The notes under the pieces are model-generated. The model saw only the letters and a program-made list of their open reading frames with translations. It was not told the DNA's origin and did no database searches. A program made the translations under genes and the position numbers. A stretch of 64,000 nt of DNA. It comes from Chloroflexota bacterium (GTDB lineage Bacteria; Chloroflexota; Anaerolineae; SpSt-313). Of the stretch, positions 58,767 through 64,000 are shown one piece after another. The stretch is from the NCBI GenBank assembly GCA_029553955.1, contig JAKPJZ010000078.1:1-64000 (forward strand), written 5' to 3'. How positions within the stretch are numbered: position 1 is the first letter of the stretch; every line of letters begins with the position of its first letter.

Positions 58767-59717
58767 ATGAAGATGGATCGTGTTTCGGCCGCCATGGCGC
58801 GCGCCGGCATCCCACCGCGTGACGCCTACGACCTGCCCACGAGCTCGGCCCGCTTCCCCGATGGCGCCTGGTATCGCATGGAGGTCTCTGGAGTCGAGCG
58901 CCCCGAGGTGCTGGAGGCCCTGGTCGACGAGGCCGACCGGCGGCGCGTGCCCATCCACCGCCTGATCTCGACGGTGATGGGCGCGACGCTGCTCGACAAG
59001 GACGAGCTGCGCCGCTTCGCCCGGCTGGCCGCCGACGCCCGCATGGAGGTGATCATCACGCCCGGGCCGCGCTCGGCGTGGGATACGGGCCGCCAGGTTG
59101 CCACACCTGAGGGCGCGCTCTCGGGCCTGCGCTTCCGTGGCTCCGACCAGTTGCGCTACGTCATCACCGACATCATGCGCGCCATCGAGCTTGGCTTCCG
59201 CGGCTTTCTGGTCATCGACGAGGGCCTGCTCTGGCTGCTGAACGAGCTGAAGCAGCGCGGCGACATCCCGGCCGACGTGGTCTTCAAGGTCTCGATCTAT
59301 GCCGGCCACGCCTCGGCGGCGGGCGGGCACGTGCTGGAGATGCTCGGCGCCGGCACCTTCAACCCGGTGGCCGACCTCTCGCTGCCCCAGCTCGCCTCCA
59401 TCCGCCAGGGCACCAATCTGCCGCTCGACCTGCACATCTACCTGGCCGAGAGCTTTGGCGGCTATAACCGCTTCTACGATGCGCCCGAGATGGCCCGCTG
59501 CTGCGCCCCCTGCTACTTCAAGATCGAGCCGGGGCCGGCCTGCGCTGCTGGGCCGGGCGCGCTCTACAAGCCGTGGACGAGCGTCGAGGCGCTGGCCGCG
59601 TTGGCGCGCGAGAAGGTCAAGTACGCGCAGATCATCCACGAGCTGATCCAGGAGAACTATCCCGAGGCGCAGCTCTCCGAGCGCGGTGCCAAGGACCTGG
59701 CCATCCCCAAGCCGTAG
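58767..59717 (+). CDS. Conserved barrel-like protein, U32-peptidase-like
   Basis: The 316-residue protein starts MKMDRVSAAMARAGIPPRDA. Conserved-looking segments are MEVIITPGPRSAWDTGRQVA, GFRGFLVIDEGLLWLLNEL, FKVSIYAGHASAAGGHVLEM and LDLHIYLAESFGGYNRFYDA. The alternation of strands and helices suggests a TIM barrel, and relatives are, to my memory, often annotated as U32-type peptidases, but the U32 signature is not clear. GAGAGGAG precedes the ATG. It stands alone with its own promoter and a following hairpin. Function unassigned. Confidence 0.8.
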   Translation: MKMDRVSAAMARAGIPPRDAYDLPTSSARFPDGAWYRMEVSGVERPEVLEALVDEADRRRVPIHRLISTVMGATLLDKDELRRFARLAADARMEVIITPGPRSAWDTGRQVATPEGALSGLRFRGSDQLRYVITDIMRAIELGFRGFLVIDEGLLWLLNELKQRGDIPADVVFKVSIYAGHASAAGGHVLEMLGAGTFNPVADLSLPQLASIRQGTNLPLDLHIYLAESFGGYNRFYDAPEMARCCAPCYFKIEPGPACAAGPGALYKPWTSVEALAALAREKVKYAQIIHELIQENYPEAQLSERGAKDLAIPKP

Positions 59718-59723
59718 CCAAGC

Positions 59724-59769
59724 GCGGGCAACCTTGCGAGGGTTAGGCAATCCTCGTAAGGTTGCCCGC
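59724..59769. terminator. Hairpin after the U32-like gene
   Basis: Eighteen-base arms GCGGGCAACCTTGCGAGG (59724-59741) and CCTCGTAAGGTTGCCCGC (59752-59769) pair with one mismatch, seven bases after the stop codon. No T-run. Confidence 0.55.
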
Positions 59770-59779
59770 ACGTTGCAGA

Positions 59780-59911
59780 CCGTCATTGCGAGCCGCAGCG
59801 GAGCAATCTCCACGCCTGGTATTGGAGATTGCCTCGCTGCGGCTCGCAATGATAGGTCAAGGCTCTGCGCTGGACACGGGGTTCCGAGCCCCTGTGGTAC
59901 TCGCAATGACA
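59780..59911. repeat. Family B repeat
   Basis: CGTCATTGCGAGCCGCAGCG ... CGCTGCGGCTCGCAATGATA forms a long stem around GGAGCAATCTCC-type inner arms, followed by GGGGTTCCGAGCCCCTGTGG and a second CTCGCAATGAC. The remaining 59912-60081 shows no feature. Confidence 0.85.
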
Positions 59912-60081
59912 ATGTGCCCCCCGCCTTAGATTTTGCCCCGTGCTCACGACTCCCTTGGCCGCCAGGGCTATCTGGACCGCGAATTGCTATGAGGCAAGGT
60001 ACCCCGGTTGGGCCGCAGCCTTGGTGACAGCCTCTACCCGCGCGTGCGGGAGTCCATTCGGGCAGCGGAGGGCAGGCTGTA

Positions 60082-60741
60082 GTGGCGAGGAGTCAACCCT
60101 GGCAGGAGGCTCGCACCTGGTTCACACCCGAGGAACCGGACCGCACCGTGCGGCACTGGGGGCCGCTGTTGCTGCGCTCCGGGCGCCGGCGCGTACTCGA
60201 CGTCGGCTGCGGGGGCGGGCGGCACACCATCTACCTGGCGCGGCTGGGCCTGCGGGTGACCGCTGGCGATCAGTCGGCGCTGGCCCTCGAAGAGACCAGG
60301 CGCTGGCTGCAGCGCGAGCAGTTGCGGGCCAGCCTGACGCAGCTCGACATGGTGGCGCTGCCGTTCGCGCCCGAGACGTTCGACGCGGTGCTGAGCGTCA
60401 ACGTCTTGCACCATGCGCAGCCGGGCGAGGCGCGCAGGGCGGTGGAGGAGGTCTGGCGCGTGTTGCGGCCCGGCGGGCTGTTCCTGGCTGTGCTCGCGGG
60501 GCCTCGCGATTGCCGCTGCCTGCTCGAGCGGCCGCTGGGGGCGGTGTGCCCGGTGTGCAAAGGTACGGCCGTCGCGAGCGATAGTGCACGGCCGTGTGAT
60601 GAGCTGGACCTCTACGGGCTCTTCGCCGGCTTTAGCATCCTCAGCACACAGCGCCGCAGCCTGAGCCTGCCCGGAGGGGCGGGTCCGCCCTGCTGGCGCG
60701 GCGTGAACTGGCGGGTCTGGGCCGAGCGGCCCGCAGTGTGA
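60082..60741 (+). CDS. Class I SAM-dependent methyltransferase
   Basis: The 219-residue protein has motif I VLDVGCGGGRHTIYLARLGL (about 38-57), motif II region LDMVALPFAPETFDAVLSVN (about 87-106) and motif post-II VLHHAQPGEARRAVEEVWRV followed by LRPGGLFLAVL. It is a typical type-11 methyltransferase. A Cys pair (CPVCKG, about 155) is present. The GTG start follows a weak GGCAGGCTG. It converges with the YYY gene. Substrate unknown. Confidence 0.88.
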   Translation: MARSQPWQEARTWFTPEEPDRTVRHWGPLLLRSGRRRVLDVGCGGGRHTIYLARLGLRVTAGDQSALALEETRRWLQREQLRASLTQLDMVALPFAPETFDAVLSVNVLHHAQPGEARRAVEEVWRVLRPGGLFLAVLAGPRDCRCLLERPLGAVCPVCKGTAVASDSARPCDELDLYGLFAGFSILSTQRRSLSLPGGAGPPCWRGVNWRVWAERPAV

Positions 60742-60768
60742 GCAGGCGCGGCAACTGAGTCTGCCGTT

Positions 60769-63123
60769 CTAGCGCCGGTAGATGATCACCTCATCCTGGT
60801 CGTACGCACGCTCCATGATGCGGTCAAAGAGCGCGATGGTGTTCGTGCCAAGGCCGTACTTCTGGCGCTCGAAGGGACCCACGTAGACATACGCGACGCC
60901 ATACTTGTCGAGCAGCGCACGCACGGTGGCGGCGTTGTGGCCCTGGTAGATGGCGGCCACATCGGCTTGGCGCTCGGCGAGCAGCGCGCCGTCGCGGCCC
61001 CACTGCCCCTCATGGATGGCCCAACCGAGCACCGTCGGCAGGCCCGTCCAGGCCGAGACGCGGCTCTGCTCCCACCGATACTCGTCGCCGGGCGCCTCGA
61101 GGATGGTGGGGCTGCCTGTGACGTGCTCCTTCAGCCAGGCGATGGCTGCGCCCTCGCCCGCGCTGGGGTCGAGGCAGGCCGTACCGTCGAGCGTCGCCGG
61201 GCCGGCAAAGAGGCCGGCCTTGCTCGCCGCCGCAGCGCCCGGGTAGTAGAGCGCTGCGAGCAGCACCAGGGCCACCCCGCCCAGCCACAGACGCCCGCCG
61301 AGGCCCCCTTCGCGCGCCCGGCGGGCGATCTCACTCACGCCCCAGGCCGCGGCGATGCCAAACAGCGCCCAGGCCTGGTAGTAGAACTTGAACATGGTGT
61401 TCATGCGCGTGTCAAAGCCGTCGCGGATGAACACAAACTCGGTGCCGAAGGTGAGCAGCAAGGCGGTGACGGTGAGCAGCAGGGCAAAGGTAGGGGCTGC
61501 ATCGCCTGCGTGCGGCGCGTGCAGCCGCGACCAGAGCACCGCGGCCCCCAGCGCTACCAGCAGCGCCAGAGTGAATGCCAACCATGGCGCCTGGAAGGCA
61601 GAGCCGATGATGGCGAGCAGGATGCTGCCCAGGCCTCCCACGCCCGCAGCGAGCAGCGCCGGCAGCGCCAGGGCAGCCACCAGGGCCACGCCGTAGGCGC
61701 GCAGGAAGCGCGGCCGGTGCACCATGGCCAGGCCCTGGCCGATGAGCCAGGGCGCGAGCACGACCAGGAACGGCCCAAAGATGAGCAGGTACTGCAGCCA
61801 GGGCGTTTTGGTGTAGGAGACGACCCCCAGCCCCGCAGCCTGCGAGCGGAAGCCGATGTAGAAGGGCAGGTAGAACGCCAGGCTGAGCACGGCCAAGAGC
61901 AGGGCAAAGCCGATGGTCTCGCTGGCCCAGGCGCCGCCAAGCCGCCGGTAGCGCCAGGCACGGCCGATGGCGTAGGCCAGCAGCACGACCAGGGCGTAGG
62001 TGGGCATGTCCCAGCTATTGAGAAAGCCGAGCGCGCCGACGACGAGCGGCAGCAAGAGCGGCAGCGATGGCAGGGCGGGCCAGGCGATGGAGCGGCCGCG
62101 GGTGAGCTCGACCCGGCTGCCCTCGGGCAAGCCCGGGGTGGTCGCGAGCAGATTCCAGGCCGTGGCCAGGGCCAGCAGGCCGAAGGGCAGCGCCATGACG
62201 TGCGGGTGCAGGTCGCCGAGGATAAAGCTGAACGAAGGGAACTCGGTGATGACCTCGGGCAGCTTGCCCAGCGGGTTCATATCCTGGATCAGGCGCGTGG
62301 CGCGCCACCACCACCAGTCGAGGTCGGGCAGCCAGCCGCCGCTCGCTGGGGCTTCGCTGAGCGCCGGGATGTTTACCCAGCTCCAGAAGGCCGCGCTGCC
62401 GACGCTCCGCGCGTGCAAGAGCTCCAGAAAGCCCTCGAGGTTGCCCGCGATGGCGACCATGACGGCGCCCAGCAGGCCGTAGCGCCGCGCGCGCTCGCCC
62501 GCCCGGCCGGCAGCCAAATCGCGCACCAGGCCGTAGGCGCCGGTGACGGTGAGGGCAAAGACGGTGCCCAGGGCCAGGTTGTAGGCGACGCCGTTGGGTA
62601 CGGCCAAGAGCTTGGCCGGCAGCGACATCAGCAGGTAGCCGAAATAGTAGTAGCTGATGGCATAGCCCGAGAGCCACATGTCGTTGGGCGGGAAGGTGCG
62701 GCTGCGCAGGATGGCATTGAGGAAGCCAAAGTCCATCGGCTTCTCGGTGTGGTTGATGGCCGGGTCGAAGGCGCGGAAGGCGAGATAGCCGGCAAAGGCG
62801 ACGAGGAACACCACCTCGGCGGCCAACAGCTCGCGGCGTTGGGCGCGCCACAGCTCGCCCAGGCGCTGCTGGCGCGTGAAGAACCAGGAGAGGCCGGCGA
62901 CGAGGAGCAGCACCAGCAGCATCGCCGTGCGCGTGTTCTCGAGGACCTTGAGCGAGACCAGGAGCCACAGCAGATAGCCGGCCAGGAGCAGCCCCAGGTG
63001 CTTGGCGAACGCCGCCCCGCGGCTGGCCGTGCCTCCCAGGAATGTAGCAGCCAGCGGCCAGGCCACCCATCCGATGGCCTCCAGACACAGCCACCAGGCT
63101 GCGACAGCGAAGACCTGGCTCAA
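60769..63123 (-). CDS. YYY-motif (DUF2298) multi-spanning membrane protein
   Basis: The product of about 784 residues has some 17 membrane helices. The name-giving segment GYAISYYYFGYLLMSLPAKL is near residue 150; the aromatic WLPDLDWWWWRATRLIQDMN and PEVITEFPSFSFILGDLHPH follow (about 265-310). A short soluble C-terminal domain carries DKYGVAYVYVGPFERQKYG. Such proteins are typical of Chloroflexota and GT-C-like in topology. The TTG at 63123 is preferred because GAGGAGGGC lies upstream; the 80-codon upstream extension reads through repeat family D. Confidence 0.87.
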   Translation of the reverse strand: MSQVFAVAAWWLCLEAIGWVAWPLAATFLGGTASRGAAFAKHLGLLLAGYLLWLLVSLKVLENTRTAMLLVLLLVAGLSWFFTRQQRLGELWRAQRRELLAAEVVFLVAFAGYLAFRAFDPAINHTEKPMDFGFLNAILRSRTFPPNDMWLSGYAISYYYFGYLLMSLPAKLLAVPNGVAYNLALGTVFALTVTGAYGLVRDLAAGRAGERARRYGLLGAVMVAIAGNLEGFLELLHARSVGSAAFWSWVNIPALSEAPASGGWLPDLDWWWWRATRLIQDMNPLGKLPEVITEFPSFSFILGDLHPHVMALPFGLLALATAWNLLATTPGLPEGSRVELTRGRSIAWPALPSLPLLLPLVVGALGFLNSWDMPTYALVVLLAYAIGRAWRYRRLGGAWASETIGFALLLAVLSLAFYLPFYIGFRSQAAGLGVVSYTKTPWLQYLLIFGPFLVVLAPWLIGQGLAMVHRPRFLRAYGVALVAALALPALLAAGVGGLGSILLAIIGSAFQAPWLAFTLALLVALGAAVLWSRLHAPHAGDAAPTFALLLTVTALLLTFGTEFVFIRDGFDTRMNTMFKFYYQAWALFGIAAAWGVSEIARRAREGGLGGRLWLGGVALVLLAALYYPGAAAASKAGLFAGPATLDGTACLDPSAGEGAAIAWLKEHVTGSPTILEAPGDEYRWEQSRVSAWTGLPTVLGWAIHEGQWGRDGALLAERQADVAAIYQGHNAATVRALLDKYGVAYVYVGPFERQKYGLGTNTIALFDRIMERAYDQDEVIIYRR

Positions 63124-63141
63124 CGTGCCCTCCTCTGCCAA

Positions 63142-63299
63142 GAGCCTATCCGAAAAGCCGCGTAGCCTAGGGCACCTTGGCCACCACAGGCGGCTTGTGC
63201 CCGTTTCGCCCGGCCATGACGCCAAACATGCCATGAGCAACGCCTCCAAGCCGCCACGGCGGCCACGGGGGGCTATGCTACGGCTTTGCGGATAGGCTC
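63142..63299. repeat. Family D-type inverted repeat upstream of the YYY gene
   Basis: Arms GAGCCTATCCGAAAAGCCG (63142-63160) and CGGCTTTGCGGATAGGCTC (63281-63299) differ at one pair. Inside, GTAGCCTAGGGC and CACGGGGGGCTATGCTAC recall the family D core. Confidence 0.75.
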
Positions 63300-63322
63300 C
63301 AGCTGAATGCTGATCGCGAACG

Positions 63323-63353
63323 AAAAAAGGGAAACGGCATGCGGCCGTCTCCC
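63323..63353 (-). terminator. Intrinsic terminator of efp
   Basis: On the minus strand GGGAGACGGC (63353-63344), loop, GCCGTTTCCC (63338-63329) is followed by six Ts (63328-63323). This is the only classical stem plus T-run seen in the window. It lies 38 bases past the efp stop. Confidence 0.85.
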
Positions 63354-63390
63354 CTCTCTTCATACACCTGCAAGGCGGCGGGCAGCGCCG

Positions 63391-63948
63391 CTAGACCCGA
63401 GTCAGGTACGCCCCGGTGCGCGTATCCACGCGGATCGTGTCGCCCTCCTGGACAAAGAGGGGCACGGTGACCTTGAGGCCGGTCTCGGTCGTGACCTGCT
63501 TGGTCGCGCCGGTGGCCGTGTCGCCGGCGATGGCCATCGGCGCATCGGCGACGACCATGTCGACCGTGGTGGGCAGTTCGACTTCGATCGGCTTGCCTTC
63601 GTACAGGCTCAGCTCGAGCGTGACGCCTTCTTTGAGATAGTTCACGGCGTCGCCCAGGGCCTCGACCGTCAGCGCGGGCTGCTCGAACGTCTCGGTGTCC
63701 ATAAAGTAGTACAGGTCGCCATCATGGTACAGGTACTGCACGGTGTGATGCTCGAGCCGGACGTCCTGCACGCGGTCACCCGACAAAAAGTTGCGATCGA
63801 TCGTGGCCCCGGTGCGCAGGTTGCGCAGCCGGGTGCGGATGATGGCGTTGCCGCGGCCAGGCTTGTAGTGCTCGTACTCGAGCACCTTGTAGAGCTGGCC
63901 ATCCATTTCGAAAGTAACGTTCTTGCGCAACTCAGTGACGCTAATCAT
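63391..63948 (-). CDS. efp: Translation elongation factor P
   Basis: The 185-residue protein has the three EF-P domains: an N-terminal KOW-like domain (MISVTELRKNVTFEMDGQLY), the middle OB fold (YLYHDGDLYYFMDTETFEQ) and the C-terminal OB fold (VTVPLFVQEGDTIRVDTRTG). It relieves ribosome stalling at polyproline. The tip that is modified in many bacteria reads KPGRGNA, with Arg32 rather than Lys. The ATG at 63948 follows AAGGAA. Confidence 0.96.
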   Translation of the reverse strand: MISVTELRKNVTFEMDGQLYKVLEYEHYKPGRGNAIIRTRLRNLRTGATIDRNFLSGDRVQDVRLEHHTVQYLYHDGDLYYFMDTETFEQPALTVEALGDAVNYLKEGVTLELSLYEGKPIEVELPTTVDMVVADAPMAIAGDTATGATKQVTTETGLKVTVPLFVQEGDTIRVDTRTGAYLTRV

Positions 63949-63984
63949 GCTTCCTTGCCTCCCCGCCACGGCTCACGAAGGGTG

Positions 63985-63990
63985 ATTATA
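63985..63990 (-). promoter_or_regulatory. -10 box of the efp promoter
   Basis: A perfect TATAAT on the minus strand lies 37 bases upstream of efp; the matching -35 box would be at or beyond the window edge. Confidence 0.55.
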
Positions 63991-64000
63991 GACAAGCGTA

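Noticed and set aside
60937-63165. Plus-strand open frame of 742 codons opposite the YYY gene
   Set aside because: Antisense shadow; extremely Gln/Gly/Glu-rich and without any recognisable domain, while the minus strand encodes a coherent membrane protein.
1-64000. tRNA or rRNA genes
   Set aside because: No T-arm plus acceptor combinations or conserved rRNA segments were recognised by eye; a tRNA or rRNA scan would settle this.

Overview
The window is high-GC chromosomal DNA. The gene content points to a Chloroflexota bacterium of the Anaerolineae/Caldilineae kind: a YYY-motif membrane protein, a PTPS-related GT-C-like protein, lipoprotein sugar-binding proteins, a GH57 lipoprotein, a MrpG fusion, and many dispersed palindromes between genes. 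This assignment is an inference from gene families; no rRNA or tRNA gene was recognised.

Layout. 1-8.1 kb: a LacI regulator with an operator inside its own promoter, a maltose-type ABC importer (binding protein plus two permeases) and a secreted GH57 amylase-type lipoprotein, together a glucan-uptake locus. 8.4-9.7 kb: a LarA-type nickel racemase. 10.2-16.5 kb: a complete seven-gene Mrp Na+/H+ antiporter operon whose last gene is fused to a UspA-like domain. 16.7-20.7 kb: glutamate dehydrogenase and a two-component pair. 21.1-25.5 kb: an opine-type dehydrogenase, a cobalamin-binding-like protein and a royal-jelly/SMP-30-type propeller. 26-32.3 kb: metallo-hydrolase, glutamine synthetase, acetyltransferase, ADP-ribosylglycohydrolase, and an NfeD/slipin membrane pair. 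32.6-39.7 kb, all on the minus strand: GH4 glycosidase, an Arm/Rmt-type 16S rRNA methyltransferase overlapped by a divergent tRNA-guanine transglycosylase, a three-gene ABC-2 exporter and a lipoprotein. 40.2-46.8 kb: a GDPD-like protein with lost catalytic residues, an Old Yellow Enzyme, an Eis-like acetyltransferase and a DegV protein. 47-63.1 kb: two acetyltransferase paralogs and a cell-surface/glycosylation region (lipoprotein, PTPS-related protein, anchored surface protein, GT39, YYY protein). The window ends with efp.

The intergenic space is unusually rich in long inverted repeats. At least five families can be told apart. Some are perfect 78-98 bp palindromes with conserved outer ends and unrelated inner stems. 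Others are 210-390 bp elements with 16-24 bp perfect terminal inverted repeats. In two copies of one family the element is inverted while the hairpin loop is not. No transposase gene was seen.

The most notable gene-level observation is the coupled pair at 34.2-36.1 kb: a close relative of aminoglycoside-resistance m7G1405 methyltransferases next to a transglycosylase with a changed substrate loop and zinc motif, downstream of an ABC-2 exporter.
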